Below, one piece after another: positions 43,275-53,155 of a DNA stretch of 64,000 bases (the stretch's first letter is position 1; each line of letters starts with the position of its first letter). The notes under the pieces were generated by a model. That model did no database searches and was not told where the DNA came from. It saw only the letters and a program-made list of their open reading frames with translations. The translations under genes and the position numbers were made by a program. The DNA is taken from the NCBI RefSeq assembly GCF_032051675.1, contig NZ_CP116968.1:2914001-2978000 (forward strand), read 5' to 3'. Origin of the DNA: Candidatus Nitrospira neomarina (GTDB lineage: Bacteria; Nitrospirota; Nitrospiria; Nitrospirales; UBA8639).

Positions 43275-44849
43275 TCAGACAGACACTCCACGATTGGGTG
43301 TGTTATTCAGAGTGCGCTTGATCCCGAATTTTTTCAATCGGCTTCTCAGGGTGCTGGGATGTAACCCCAGATGCTTGGCTGCCCCTAATGGTCCATCAAT
43401 TCTCCATTCACACGCCGCTAAGGCTTGGAGTATTCGAGTGCGTTCCACGTCTTTTAATTGAATGGGCGGCATGGCATCCATGTCGTTAGCCGGGGACTGC
43501 AACAGTGAGTCCTCCACATGCATGACGGACGATTGGCAAAGAATCATGGCTCGTTCAATCACATTTTTCAGTTCCCGTACATTACCCGGCCATGGATACT
43601 GAACCAACATTTCCATTGAACGATCATCGATCTCCTGACAGTTTCGTCTGAACTGCAACCGATTTTTTTCCATGAAATGTCGCACCAGCAGGGGAATATC
43701 ATGCAAACGTTCCCGGAGAGGTGGCACCACAATCGGAAAGACATGCAGTCGGTAATATAAGTCGGAACGAAAACGCCCTTCGGCAATCGCCTTGCTTAAA
43801 TCGCTATTGGTGGCGGCAATGATTCGCACATCGACGGCTTTCCCCTCGATACTGCCTACTCGTTCCACAATCCCATCTTGTAAAACCCTGAGGAGTTTTG
43901 CCTGCGCTTCAATCGGCATCTCCCCGATTTCATCAAGAAACAAGGTGCCACCATTGGCCAATTCAAATTTGCCGGGTCTTCCAGTCTCTGCACCGGTAAA
44001 CGCGCCTTTCTCATGACCGAAGAGCTCACTTTCCACCAGACCTGAAGGTAACGCCGCACAATTGACTCGAACAAAAGGCTTTAAATTACGGGGGCTCAAT
44101 TCATGAAGTAATCGCGCCAATAGTTCTTTTCCCGTTCCCGTTTCCCCCATGATGAGCACCGAGGTCGTGGTCGGGGCAACGGCCTGGGCCAGGTCCAGCA
44201 CGTTCTTAAACTTTTGACTATTTCCAACCATCGCTCCAAAATCGTACGTAACTTTGATTTCTTCTAGAAGATAGGCATTTTCACGGGTGAGCTGTTCCTT
44301 CAGGTGATTGATCTGTTCATAGGCCCGCACATGATCAATGGCAAAGGCAATTTGGGTCGCCACTTGGCGTAGAAACAAGAGATTTTCCGGATCCGGATCC
44401 CCGGATTCAACACTGCCGATATTCAAAGATCCGATGCAATTTTCCCCAACAATCATGGGAATATTGATCATTCTTCCCAGACCCTCTTCGTGATAAAACG
44501 CATCTTCTAAAAATATGGGATTTTGTTGTAAATGGGGGCGTATATGAAGACGCCGATGATTATATACCCATCCCATTGCACTGCCTTCTCGAGGAATGAC
44601 GGCATCACATTTCAACTTCACCACCGGCATACTCGTTTCCACCGCGTAAAACCGAAAAGCATCTATGTCAGAATGATACAGCGTAATACCCGCGCGTTCC
44701 CAAGAGATCACCTTTTTAATGTGTCCCGTAATGGCTTTCCACAGATCTTCCGTATTCCGTTGGGAATTTAAGATGTTTGTGACTTCCAACAGGGTTTGAT
44801 AGAAATAACGGGCAAGGTGATCGGTTGAGTGAGTCATATCGACTATCAT
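43275..44849 (-). CDS. Sigma-54-dependent activator with GAF sensor (GAF-AAA+-Fis HTH), B
   Basis: The protein has 524 aa from the ATG at 44849 (GAGGGG ribosome site). It has the same order as activator A: GAF about 25-180, AAA+ about 205-440 with [14 protein letters not shown] and [10 protein letters not shown], and a Fis-type HTH (AAKHLGLHPSTLRSRLKKFGI). The similarity to A extends through the GAF domain, including [16 protein letters not shown] and the NLGSV/NIGSV strand, so both may sense related signals. The DNA-binding helices are alike and the two may share target sites. No convincing -24/-12 promoter was found by eye near nxr. Confidence 0.95.
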   Translation of the reverse strand: MIVDMTHSTDHLARYFYQTLLEVTNILNSQRNTEDLWKAITGHIKKVISWERAGITLYHSDIDAFRFYAVETSMPVVKLKCDAVIPREGSAMGWVYNHRRLHIRPHLQQNPIFLEDAFYHEEGLGRMINIPMIVGENCIGSLNIGSVESGDPDPENLLFLRQVATQIAFAIDHVRAYEQINHLKEQLTRENAYLLEEIKVTYDFGAMVGNSQKFKNVLDLAQAVAPTTTSVLIMGETGTGKELLARLLHELSPRNLKPFVRVNCAALPSGLVESELFGHEKGAFTGAETGRPGKFELANGGTLFLDEIGEMPIEAQAKLLRVLQDGIVERVGSIEGKAVDVRIIAATNSDLSKAIAEGRFRSDLYYRLHVFPIVVPPLRERLHDIPLLVRHFMEKNRLQFRRNCQEIDDRSMEMLVQYPWPGNVRELKNVIERAMILCQSSVMHVEDSLLQSPANDMDAMPPIQLKDVERTRILQALAACEWRIDGPLGAAKHLGLHPSTLRSRLKKFGIKRTLNNTPNRGVSV

Positions 44850-45415
44850 GATGCCCCTCACACTGAAAAATGAATACGAAGGATGGTGACCTTAACTAGA
44901 ACTTTTGAACCAGAAAGAGTTTTCATGGGCAAAAATATTACGTTTGATTTTCTATAATTTTCTATAAATAAATGGACGCAATTACTGAGCCATTAACCGC
45001 TTTTTTGTGGTGTACAAAAATCCATTTTCCTTGTTAAAATTGTCTGGTCGCCTGAGCTAAATATGTTTTATATTTCAATAGCTTAATAGGTCAAGCCACC
45101 ATCCATTTCATGGTGTCATTCAGGTTATACAAACAATCGTTTATTTAAGTAAACATTATTAAAAAAACTTCATTTTAATTTGTCACGATAGAGCAAAAAC
45201 GCACGGAGACGACCGTGCTAAGTCGCACATGAATTCGACAGAGGCATCACCAAACTTTGGTTTTATCTTACCTTTTATAGACTATAGGCATTGTTTCGAA
45301 TAAAGATCTCCAGAAGAAGGGCTCTTCTTCATGTGTGGAGGAAGTGATTTGGCTCACTCCTTTAATCAGGGAGAGGAATCTGTCGTCGATCCACATGGAG
45401 ATCAAAAAAGGGTCT

Positions 45416-45446
45416 AAAAAAAAAAGCCTGACGCATAACGTCAGGC
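45416..45446 (-). terminator. Intrinsic terminator downstream of the first small periplasmic protein gene
   Basis: Minus strand: GCCTGACG-TTATG-CGTCAGGC followed by ten T residues. It has a perfect 8-bp stem and is about 118 bases after the stop at 45564. Confidence 0.93.
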
Positions 45447-45475
45447 GCAAGAAAAACTCCTGGGATATTTTATTT

Positions 45476-45514
45476 TTCCATGGAAGGGTGGCTTAACCTT
45501 CCCCTTCCATGGAA
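45476..45514. repeat. 13-bp perfect inverted repeat
   Basis: TTCCATGGAAGGG and CCCTTCCATGGAA, 13 bases apart, between the small periplasmic gene and its terminator. Each arm itself contains the palindrome TTCCATGGAA. No U-run follows on either strand. Confidence 0.7.
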
Positions 45515-45563
45515 CCACTAACAGGCATTTATTAACATTGCTAACTAATCATACAGGGATCCA

Positions 45564-45935
45564 CTACTCCGTAAGCTTAGCTTGATCAGCTTGCCTTATA
45601 TGCCACGCAATCTTCTCATTCAGAAGATTCGTATCCCCTTTCAAGGTAGAAGAGATATGCTTCAAGGCATTTCTATGAAACCCCTTCGGGTCGAAGTGTG
45701 GCTTGCTCTCAAAATGGGCGATGCGCTTATCTATATCCTGAACACGACTTTCCAGGGACTGGACTTCCCCTTCTGATGCTTTTGCCGCAATCATATGATC
45801 TTGAATCGACCAACCCTGGGTCTCCACTTTCCAGGCCGAATTCTGGCCTTGCCCCTTATCACTCGCCAAAACAAATTGGGGAAGCCCTAGAAGTATCCCC
45901 ACAAGAAAAGCTGAAATAAAAAATTTGTTATTCAT
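45564..45935 (-). CDS. Small exported coiled-coil protein, paralogue 1
   Basis: The protein has 123 aa. A signal peptide (FFISAFLVGILLGLPQFVLA) is followed by a mature part that begins DKGQGQ and is largely helical, with heptad-like spacing in VQSLESRVQDIDKRIAHFE. It ends in IAWHIRQADQAKLTE, which is kept exactly in paralogue 2. The mature part also shares KVETQGWSIQDH and HFDPKGF. I do not recognise the family. It is likely periplasmic. Its promoter region contains the GTTACAT array, and a terminator lies downstream, so it is a single-gene unit. Confidence 0.82.
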   Translation of the reverse strand: MNNKFFISAFLVGILLGLPQFVLASDKGQGQNSAWKVETQGWSIQDHMIAAKASEGEVQSLESRVQDIDKRIAHFESKPHFDPKGFHRNALKHISSTLKGDTNLLNEKIAWHIRQADQAKLTE

Positions 45936-46559
45936 AACTTCCTCCTTCCAGCGTTTATCAGTTTTAAAACCATCGTCGAACTTGGACTGCTAATGTAACG
46001 TTGTTTCCCGCACAACCTATTTCAATATCCAATTTATATGCCAACAAAAATTAAATTTTATTTACCTTTACATTCAATAACTTATCATTTTATGTACTTA
46101 AAAATTAGGTCATTAATGTAACATGCAAAGGTAACATAAGTGATTCATTAGGTTACATTAGGTTACATAATGTTACACTTTTTTGTATCATTAGGGACCT
46201 TCCTTCCGTTTTGTTGACCAGGGTGTTGACTGAGAAATGTGAAGATGGAAACGGCTATAGAAGGTGCCGCATGATTGAAAATGGCGACGTTCCTGTTTCT
46301 GCAAAGAAAAATCTAGTGGGGCACACACATGCAAGGATTAGGAAAACAACCAGCCGTAAAAGGCAGACTCTGCCCTCTACACTCCGTCCAAGCAAAAAAG
46401 GGTAAGGCCAAAATCATGTTTGAGTTCGATTTCAATTTCCCACATTGGCCCGGTGAACATTTTGTCGACAACCTGCACCGCCGGAAGGGTTTTTCACAAA
46501 TACTTAATACCGGTAGCCAGGCAAGCCCACTCCCTCTTTTCCTTGAAGCTCCATTACTC
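45936..46559. other. Intergenic region between the two small periplasmic protein genes
   Basis: It holds the upstream region of the first gene with the GTTACAT array. Plus-strand frames in 46211-46737 show no family motif and partly run antisense to the second gene, so they are not called. Confidence 0.5.
46113..46180. promoter_or_regulatory. GTTACAT repeat array upstream of small periplasmic gene 1
   Basis: Three tandem 10-base units GGTTACATTA, GGTTACATAA and TGTTACACTT fill 46151-46180. TTAATGTAAC (46112-46121) and GGTAACATAA (46130-46139) lie beside them in the other or altered orientation, and TAATGTAAC recurs at 45991. The 10-base period puts each unit on the same face of the helix, as for cooperative binding. 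The array is 180-245 bases before the gene. Confidence 0.6.
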
Positions 46560-46931
46560 CTACTCTGTCAGCTTGGCCTGGTCGGCCTGCCGAATATGCC
46601 AGGCAATCTTTTCATTCAGAAGTTTCTCTTGCTCTTCCAATGTACTGGAAAGAAGCCTTAAGGAACTTCTGGTAAACCCCTTCGGATCAAAGTATGGCTT
46701 TTCCTCCAATTTGCTTATGCGTTTATCCAATTGCTGAATGCGGTCCACTAAAGACTGAACTTCCTCTTCTTCAGAATACGCAGCAGCTATATGGTCTTGA
46801 ATGGACCAACCCTGGGTTTCCAGTTTCCATTCAGAAACCTGTTCTTTCGTAATTTCACCAGCCAAAACAAATTGGGGAATGCCGAGGAGTATTCCCACGA
46901 GGAAAAATAACATCATTATTTTGTGATTCAT
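46560..46931 (-). CDS. Small exported coiled-coil protein, paralogue 2
   Basis: The protein has 123 aa from the ATG at 46931, which has a GGGAGGAAG ribosome site. The frame is open 19 codons further up but without a ribosome site. A signal peptide (IMMLFFLVGILLGIPQFVLA) precedes a helical mature part with VQSLVDRIQQLDKRISKLE and the shared end IAWHIRQADQAKLTE. It has the same length as paralogue 1 and about half the residues are the same. It is a tandem duplicate on the same strand, with its own upstream region holding GTTACAT words. Function is unknown. Confidence 0.82.
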   Translation of the reverse strand: MNHKIMMLFFLVGILLGIPQFVLAGEITKEQVSEWKLETQGWSIQDHIAAAYSEEEEVQSLVDRIQQLDKRISKLEEKPYFDPKGFTRSSLRLLSSTLEEQEKLLNEKIAWHIRQADQAKLTE

Positions 46932-47100
46932 GGCTTCCTCCCTTCTTGCTGACGGCTTCAAAAGAGCATCTATTGGTTCACTGCCCACTCTTTCTTCTCC
47001 TGTTTATGTCTATCCAATTTATAGACCAATACTTTTAAGGCAGTACTTACTTTTAAATTCAATAGTTTAAAATTTTGAAATAAAATGAACGCGGTGAACT

Positions 47101-47152
47101 GTTACATCTAAATGCATCAAAAGTGTAAATCCGTTGATACATTATGTAACAT
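47101..47152. promoter_or_regulatory. GTTACAT words upstream of small periplasmic gene 2
   Basis: GTTACAT at 47101-47107 and ATTATGTAACAT at 47141-47152. They lie 170-221 bases before the gene, close to the distance of the array before paralogue 1, which supports a shared control site. Confidence 0.5.
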
Positions 47153-47443
47153 CAAGTCTGTCATGCCTTCAGATGCGTTTCTTATTTATCTGGATGCTAA
47201 ATAAACAACGCCTTACTCTGTGGAAGATTAGGAAGATGCGGGATATTTGTAACTGTTCTAAAGGGATAGAGAACAAGGAAAGAAGTGCGGAGAAATCGCG
47301 TAAGCACGCAGACAGGAAACTTCTCGGCTACACTCGGCTATCAACCTGGGCATTCCGGCCATCCAGGTGATTGCGGCCTGGTCCATGGAAAGCCATGCCC
47401 TTATCCTGCCGGGGTTGAGGGGTTAGAAGCCGGACCTTCCGGG

Positions 47444-47556
47444 TCTGTTGAAAAAAGCCGCCAGCGGCGTTCTCGCCATTTTTCCGTGCTCACGTACTAC
47501 GCGTACGCTCCGCGCGTAAAAACGGCTGCGGCCTTGCTGGACGGACTTTTTTGACC
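47444..47556 (+). repeat. Dispersed palindromic repeat (REPIN-like), copy B
   Basis: A 113-base element: TCTGTTGAAAAAAG at the left and CTTTTTTGACC at the right, with GCCGCCAGCGGCG and GTACTACGCGTACG dyads inside. It is homologous to copy A (42931-43066) in reverse orientation. Confidence 0.75.
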
Positions 47557-47723
47557 CGACCCGGAGCCTTGTTGAGTAATTTAATCCCAGGCAAATTTGC
47601 CTTTAAAAATATTTATTATTCAACACCCCTTCCTGAAATCTCCTTCACTCCGATTCGCTCAGGCTTGATAGTGGCAAATTGCGAGATTGAGAATCCATTA
47701 TGCAACTGTCTCCCTAAAAAACT

Positions 47724-49667
47724 TCAAATAGAAGACGTTTTACGGCGAGCAGGAATTCCGAGGCGTGACATGCGACGATACAACGTGAGGCGTGCGATCC
47801 CAAGGAGCTTTGCGGCAGCTGAACGGTTCCCTCCCGTCTGCTTCAATGCAGCGAGAATCTTCTCCTTATCATCATCCTGGCTTGAAGGTATGTCTTCAGA
47901 TTGTGCCACGAGAAGCCTTTCATCCTGATTAAGCACCTCTGGCGGTAAATCTTGAGGCCGAATAATCGTCTGAGGACATCGAATGACTGCAAATTCAATG
48001 GCATGCTTGAGTTCGCGAACATTTCCAGGCCAGCCATAGGCCATCAACAGCCGGAGCGCTTCATCACTCACGGCCTCAACAGGCCTTCCTGTTGTCGCCC
48101 GATATTGGTTCAGAAAATGGCTGATTAACAAAGGGATATCTTCCCGTCGTTCCCGCAGCGGAGGCAGTAACACTCTTCCAACCCGAATCCGATACAACAG
48201 GTCAGCCCGGAAGGTTCCCGCACTGACATCATTGGCAAGATTATGATGGGTGGCCGCAAGCACACGAACATTCACTTTCCGGAGCCGAGATTCTCCAAGA
48301 CGGGTAATTTCCCATTCTTGCAGAACCCGAAGCAGACTGGTTTGGACGGTGAGCGGAATATCCCCGATTTCATCCAAAAACAACGTTCCTCCTTCTGCGG
48401 CTTCGATCAATCCCTGCTGATCTGATACGGCGCCTGTGAAGGCCCCACGCTTATGTCCAAATAATTGGCTGGCGACCAGTGATTCCGTCAACCCCGCACA
48501 ATTCACCGCGATAAAAGGAAACTCATTGCGGTGGCTGGCTTGGTGAATGGCACGAGCAACCAGTTCCTTGCCTGTTCCGGTCTCTCCCTCAATAAGTATG
48601 GTGGAATCCACACGGGAAAAATCCTGAATCTGCTGGAAAACCAATTGCATTGAATGGCTGGTGCCAATGAGATCCTGATATTTGCCCGTCTCTCCCAATA
48701 GTTGACGAAGGGTCTGCACCTCCGAGGCATCGTACAGGAAAAACATTTTCCGTTCCGGGTCTCGTGGATCATCTCTGACATCCACATTGACCCACCGGGT
48801 GCACTCTCCACCAACCGTAGACATACGCACTAAGACCTCCTGCCGTTCACCAGGAGAACGATTCACCATGTCCTCTATTTGAGCATGATAGGCAGGATCG
48901 CTAAACAACCCTTGCCAGGACCCACCTGATTGAGGAAAATTTCCTTTTCCGCATAATTGTTGGGCCGCCTGACTCAGAAAGGTCACCTTTCCATCCCTGT
49001 CGGTCAGGGCAGTCCCGATATGCAATTGATTTAAAATAGCAATGAGGTCATCGTGATTCCGCTGGATCTCCGCAATCAAGTCCTCTAATTTCTCCTCGGC
49101 TTCTTTCCGTTGTGCCACTTCCCGCGACAGTAATTGATTGGCCGTCGTCAGGTCGGAAGTTCTATCCAGCACCCGCTGCTCCAGCACATCATGCGCCTCA
49201 CGAAGGTCGGCTTGCGTCCGCTTCCGATCCAACTGCAGCCGGATCATCTCTCCAAGTGAGTGCAATAAATTTCGCTCTTCTTGCAGGAAGGGGCCTTCAA
49301 CTTCCGTCGGGCGTTCCTCCAAATACACGACTTCAATTTCACCTGTCGTTCCATCTCGGCAAATAAACTCTTCCCGCTGGGTCCACGGGGATCCCACAAA
49401 ATTAGGTGTCGTTATTTCCAGAGGACCAAACCGAATCCGGGCGGCTGTGACTTCCGGGTATTGCCAGGAAGGCGGAATGAGATCGGCAATGCGTTGAAGT
49501 AATTCCTGATTCGATAAATCTTCGTTGTGAAACAATTGCGTGGTGGAATGGAGTGCGGTCAGTTCCTTCACACGCTCCTGGAGATCGTGCAAGGTCCGCT
49601 TCAATTCTTGATCTGAATCCTTCGATACTTGACTATCGGTAGATGACAAGAACCCTTTGTCTTCCAT
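47724..49667 (-). CDS. Sigma-54-dependent activator with GAF-like and PAS sensor domains, C
   Basis: The protein has 647 aa. The N-terminal part (about 15-155) is GAF-like. A coiled-coil linker (about 155-215) is followed by a PAS domain (about 215-325, starting [19 protein letters not shown]). The AAA+ domain (about 335-570) has GETGTGKE, the contact loop [16 protein letters not shown] and [17 protein letters not shown] Fis HTH is at the C-terminus ([24 protein letters not shown]). It differs clearly from activators A and B. There is no receiver domain. It stands alone, with a receiver remnant upstream on the same strand at 50483. Confidence 0.94.
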   Translation of the reverse strand: MEDKGFLSSTDSQVSKDSDQELKRTLHDLQERVKELTALHSTTQLFHNEDLSNQELLQRIADLIPPSWQYPEVTAARIRFGPLEITTPNFVGSPWTQREEFICRDGTTGEIEVVYLEERPTEVEGPFLQEERNLLHSLGEMIRLQLDRKRTQADLREAHDVLEQRVLDRTSDLTTANQLLSREVAQRKEAEEKLEDLIAEIQRNHDDLIAILNQLHIGTALTDRDGKVTFLSQAAQQLCGKGNFPQSGGSWQGLFSDPAYHAQIEDMVNRSPGERQEVLVRMSTVGGECTRWVNVDVRDDPRDPERKMFFLYDASEVQTLRQLLGETGKYQDLIGTSHSMQLVFQQIQDFSRVDSTILIEGETGTGKELVARAIHQASHRNEFPFIAVNCAGLTESLVASQLFGHKRGAFTGAVSDQQGLIEAAEGGTLFLDEIGDIPLTVQTSLLRVLQEWEITRLGESRLRKVNVRVLAATHHNLANDVSAGTFRADLLYRIRVGRVLLPPLRERREDIPLLISHFLNQYRATTGRPVEAVSDEALRLLMAYGWPGNVRELKHAIEFAVIRCPQTIIRPQDLPPEVLNQDERLLVAQSEDIPSSQDDDKEKILAALKQTGGNRSAAAKLLGIARLTLYRRMSRLGIPARRKTSSI

Positions 49668-50688
49668 GATGACTTCCTAGGGCAAAAAAAAGACATGTTC
49701 CCAAACGACCTGGCTTAGCGCTCTCGCATCTTCGGGACACTTCTCCGCATAGAACCAACGAAAAGGCCCATCAATCTCACACATATGGAAGGTCCAATTA
49801 ATTACATGCGGGAGACTGCTCGCCCCGTCCTCATTATCCCGTCACAAACATGTGGCCTATGACCTGGCCATTCAATCTCCTCATTCACAGGAATCTACTC
49901 ACTTCACAGAGTGCCTCCTCACCCGTCCTTTGATGAATTTTCTCCAAATACTCCACACCGTGAAACCTATCGTTAAACTTATAAATTCATTCTACCTGAA
50001 TCGAGAGGGTGGAGTGACCAGGCTTTTCCATATTTTTTGTCCTTTTGCCATTGCTCTGTATTATGCCTAAATTGGATTTAGCTCGATAAGGCAACAGATG
50101 GAGGTTTCAAAACATCCATCCTTCATAAAGAATTTTGCCATCAAATTTAATTTCATCAGCCAAACAGGACATACATTGGGAATTGGATGACCGTCATCCT
50201 TCGAGTTGTGGTGTTTCCCTCGTCGGGCATACCTCACTCTTATGCCTGTTTGGCAAGGATGCATTCACACTCCAATTTCAAACGAGAATTAGGAAAAGAG
50301 AAAGGATGTTAAGAAAAGGACAAAACAGGGACAGGTTTCACAACCTAGACGGCAAAATTTTATTTTTAAGAAAATTATTCGACCAGAATGGTCATCATAC
50401 GCTTCTCCCTACTCCCCACAATTTCCAATTCAATGGATCAAGAACCCACCACCCCATTTTCCAGGATGAAATGGATACACCTTCAATGATGTGCCTCTTG
50501 TTTGCGATGTGCGACTTCCCGAACCATTTTTAGAATCTTCCTAAGAGCAAATGGCTTTGAGAGGACGTTCAATGCCCCAGCATGGGTCGCTCTCATTCGC
50601 ACAGAATTTATAAGGCTTCCCGTAACTATAGAGGGCTTTCCTTAGCCAGCATGGCATCTGGCGTCGAAACCGAGGCTAGTCTCTCCAG
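49668..50688. other. Intergenic region upstream of activator C
   Basis: A long region with no intact gene. AT-rich DNA fills 49930-50400. The receiver remnant at 50483-50641 is listed separately. A small plus-strand frame at 50281-50533 has no motif and is antisense to that remnant. Confidence 0.5.
50483..50641 (-). pseudogene. Remnant of a response-regulator receiver domain
   Basis: Reading the minus strand from 50641 to the stop at 50483 gives 52 codons that match the second half of a receiver: PSIVTGSLINS, then THAGALNVLSKPFALRKILK, where the Lys-Pro of SKPF is the conserved site. Upstream, a shifted frame gives TPDAMLAK before stops appear. The phospho-acceptor half is lost. It is a decayed gene, perhaps once the partner of activator C. 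Confidence 0.65.
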
Positions 50689-50709
50689 TTGAACCCTGTT
50701 ATCCTGACC

Positions 50710-51549
50710 ATGGGTCATTCTCCAAACGTTCATCACGACGATGACGCATCACCACACCATTTGGATCCTGTTATCCCCGTCCCAAAGGACCTCACCCACA
50801 TGAATCCGTGGGCACTGGAAATCCAACATGTCAGCAAGCAATTCCCGGATGGCACCTATGCCCTTCAGAACATTGAATGGGGTGTGAAAGAAGGGGAAAC
50901 CATGGCGCTGATTGGGGAAAGCGGATCAGGAAAAACCACCTTTTTGCGTCTTCTGAATCGGCTGATAGAACCAACGACCGGTACCGTCGTCATTCAAGGC
51001 GAGCCCGCCTCTGCACAGGATCCCATTCAACTTCGTCGACGCCTGGGATATGTCCCACAAGATGGCGGGCTTTTCCCTCACTGGACCATCAAGCAAAATG
51101 TCTGCCTCGTCCCTCATTTATTGGGATGGACATCGGAACAGCAACTCGAACGAGTCGACAGGCTCTTATCTCTCGTAAATCTGAATCCCTCGCAAATTGC
51201 CGAACGCTACCCCATTGAACTCTCGGGGGGACAGCGGCAACGCGTGGCTGTGGCACGTGCCCTGGCAGCCGATCCGCCCATCGTCCTGCTCGACGAACCA
51301 TTTGGCGCATTAGATCCGCTTACCCGCCATGACCTGCAGGACCAATTTCTCTCCCTTCAAGCCCGATTGCAGAAAACCATGGTCCTGGTGACTCATGACA
51401 TGTCAGAAGCCTTTAGGCTAGGCGACCGGATTACCATCCTCAAAGAAGGATGCATTCAGCAAGTCGGGACTCCACAACAAATTCTTCATTCACCGGCCAC
51501 GCCCTATGTTCATTTGCTCGTTCAGCATTATCACGCTCATCGAGGCTAA
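50710..51549 (+). CDS. Osmoprotectant ABC transporter ATP-binding protein (OpuCA/ProV type, no CBS domains)
   Basis: The protein has 279 aa from the ATG at 50710; TTG at 50689 and ATG at 50800 are alternatives, the last having an AAAGGA site. It has Walker A GESGSGKTT, signature LSGGQRQRVAVARAL, Walker B IVLLDEPFGALD and the H-loop VLVTHDMSEAFRLGD. OpuCA proteins often carry C-terminal CBS domains that sense ionic strength; here the chain stops after the ATPase. The next gene, ten bases on, encodes the fused binding and permease part. Together they should import glycine betaine, choline or a related compatible solute. Confidence 0.9.
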   Translation: MGHSPNVHHDDDASPHHLDPVIPVPKDLTHMNPWALEIQHVSKQFPDGTYALQNIEWGVKEGETMALIGESGSGKTTFLRLLNRLIEPTTGTVVIQGEPASAQDPIQLRRRLGYVPQDGGLFPHWTIKQNVCLVPHLLGWTSEQQLERVDRLLSLVNLNPSQIAERYPIELSGGQRQRVAVARALAADPPIVLLDEPFGALDPLTRHDLQDQFLSLQARLQKTMVLVTHDMSEAFRLGDRITILKEGCIQQVGTPQQILHSPATPYVHLLVQHYHAHRG

Positions 51550-51559
51550 CAGGAAGGAG

Positions 51560-53155
51560 ATGAACACCGATCGTATCAGACAACGCACACGGAGGGCCTC
51601 CAGAGGAATCGTGATCGGACTTCTTGGGCTGCTCTATTCTCTTTCTCTGCCAGTTTGGGCCTCTGACACCATTGTGGTGGGATCCAAGAATTTTATGGAA
51701 AGCCGGCTCCTGGCGGAAATGTTCGCTCAACTCATTGAGGCCCGTACGGAATTAACCGTCACGCGTCGCCTCGGACTCGCCGGCACTCAAGTCTGTTTTG
51801 AGGCTTTAAAAACGGGAGGGATTGATCTTTATCCCGAATACACAGGAACAGGGCTCGTCACCATTCTGGGTGAACCGCCGATGAACGATCGAGTGTCGGT
51901 TTTAAACCGCGTTCGCACGGAGTTTCTTCACCGATGGGATATTTGGTGGCTGGCACCACTCGGATTTGAAAATTCTTATGCGCTAGCCCTTCGCCGTGAT
52001 CGAGCACAAACCCTAGGACTCCGATCGATTTCGGATCTCGTGCGTGTCGCCCCTCACATGAAAGCCGGCTTTGGGTATGAATTTATCCAGCGAGAAGATG
52101 GATTGGCGGGGTTGAAAAAATCCTACGGCTTACAGTTTCAGGAAGTGATCGGCATGCAACAAACGTTGAAATATCAAGCCACAGATAAGGGAGAGGTTGA
52201 CCTCTTAGATGTCTACACCACAGACGGACGCTTAGCCGTGTATGACTTTGTTGTCCTGAAAGATGATCGTCAGTTCTTCCCACCGTATGAGGCCGCAGCA
52301 CTCGTTCGAGGAGAAATTCTCAAACGCCATCCGGAATTGGGACGGGTAATCAGTTTGCTCACCAATGCCATAAACCCAACACGCATGCGTGAATTAAATC
52401 TCAGAATTCAGGAACAGGGAGAACCGGTTCCCCAAGTAGCACAGAACGCCTTACGGGCACTCGATCTTGTGGCCGACAATCACGGCCAACCAGCCGCCAG
52501 CACGGATTCTTCCGATTCCATTTTCTCCTACATGTGGACCAAACGTTCTAATCTTCTAATGCGCACAGGAGAACATCTTTGGCTTTCCGGACTAGGGTTG
52601 TTCCTGGGAATACTGGTCGCCATTCCATTGGGACTGGCTCTCGAACGGTGGCGAAGAGGAGCGGAAGCGATCATCCGAATAATCGGCATGTTGCAAACGA
52701 TTCCATCCATCGCACTTCTGGCCTTTATGATTCCAATATTCGGCGTAGGAGCGCTTCCCGCCATCATGGCTTTATGGATGTATTCGTTATTCCCCATTCT
52801 CCGAAATACCTATTCGGGGTTACGAGACGCAGCTCCAAATGTAGTGGAGACCGGGCGAGCCCTTGGCATGACGGAATGGCAAATTCTCCGCACGATTCGC
52901 CTTCCACTCGCCGCGCCGACCATCATGGCGGGCATTCGCACCTCTGCCATCTGGACCGTCGGGACTGCCACGCTGGCCGCCTTTATCGGGGCCGGAGGCT
53001 TGGGTGTCCCCATCGTGGCAGGGCTCCAGCTTGCGGACGTCAATTTGATATTATCCGGCGCCCTCCCCGCAACAGTGTTGGCCCTGTCGGTTGATGCTCT
53101 CTTGGGTCGTGTAGAACAATGGGCCCGGCCACGCGGCCTGGAACCGGCTCGATAA
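51560..53155 (+). CDS. Osmoprotectant ABC transporter: fused substrate-binding and permease protein (OpuAC/OpuCB type)
   Basis: The protein has 531 aa. A signal/anchor segment (GIVIGLLGLLYSLSLPVWA) is followed by an OpuAC-like binding domain (about 35-320) with VVGSKNFMESRLLAEM, LYPEYTGTG and FGYEFIQREDG. A permease domain (about 345-525) of five or six membrane segments follows, with the EAA-type loop ETGRALGMTEWQILRTIRLPLA. Fused binding-permease chains are known in this family. The ligand-binding aromatic residues cannot be assigned by eye. The ATG at 51560 sits just after AGGAAGG and replaces a longer open start inside the ATPase gene. Confidence 0.9.
   Translation: MNTDRIRQRTRRASRGIVIGLLGLLYSLSLPVWASDTIVVGSKNFMESRLLAEMFAQLIEARTELTVTRRLGLAGTQVCFEALKTGGIDLYPEYTGTGLVTILGEPPMNDRVSVLNRVRTEFLHRWDIWWLAPLGFENSYALALRRDRAQTLGLRSISDLVRVAPHMKAGFGYEFIQREDGLAGLKKSYGLQFQEVIGMQQTLKYQATDKGEVDLLDVYTTDGRLAVYDFVVLKDDRQFFPPYEAAALVRGEILKRHPELGRVISLLTNAINPTRMRELNLRIQEQGEPVPQVAQNALRALDLVADNHGQPAASTDSSDSIFSYMWTKRSNLLMRTGEHLWLSGLGLFLGILVAIPLGLALERWRRGAEAIIRIIGMLQTIPSIALLAFMIPIFGVGALPAIMALWMYSLFPILRNTYSGLRDAAPNVVETGRALGMTEWQILRTIRLPLAAPTIMAGIRTSAIWTVGTATLAAFIGAGGLGVPIVAGLQLADVNLILSGALPATVLALSVDALLGRVEQWARPRGLEPAR

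Larger units (their letters stand above)
44850..45563. other. AT-rich intergenic region with terminator and long inverted repeat
   Basis: No gene is supported. The part next to activator B is AT-rich, as expected for a promoter region. The terminator at 45416 and inverted repeat at 45476 are listed separately. Confidence 0.55.
46932..47723. other. Intergenic region upstream of paralogue 2
   Basis: No gene is supported in these 792 bases. They contain GTTACAT words at 47101-47152 and the dispersed repeat copy B at 47444-47556. Confidence 0.5.
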
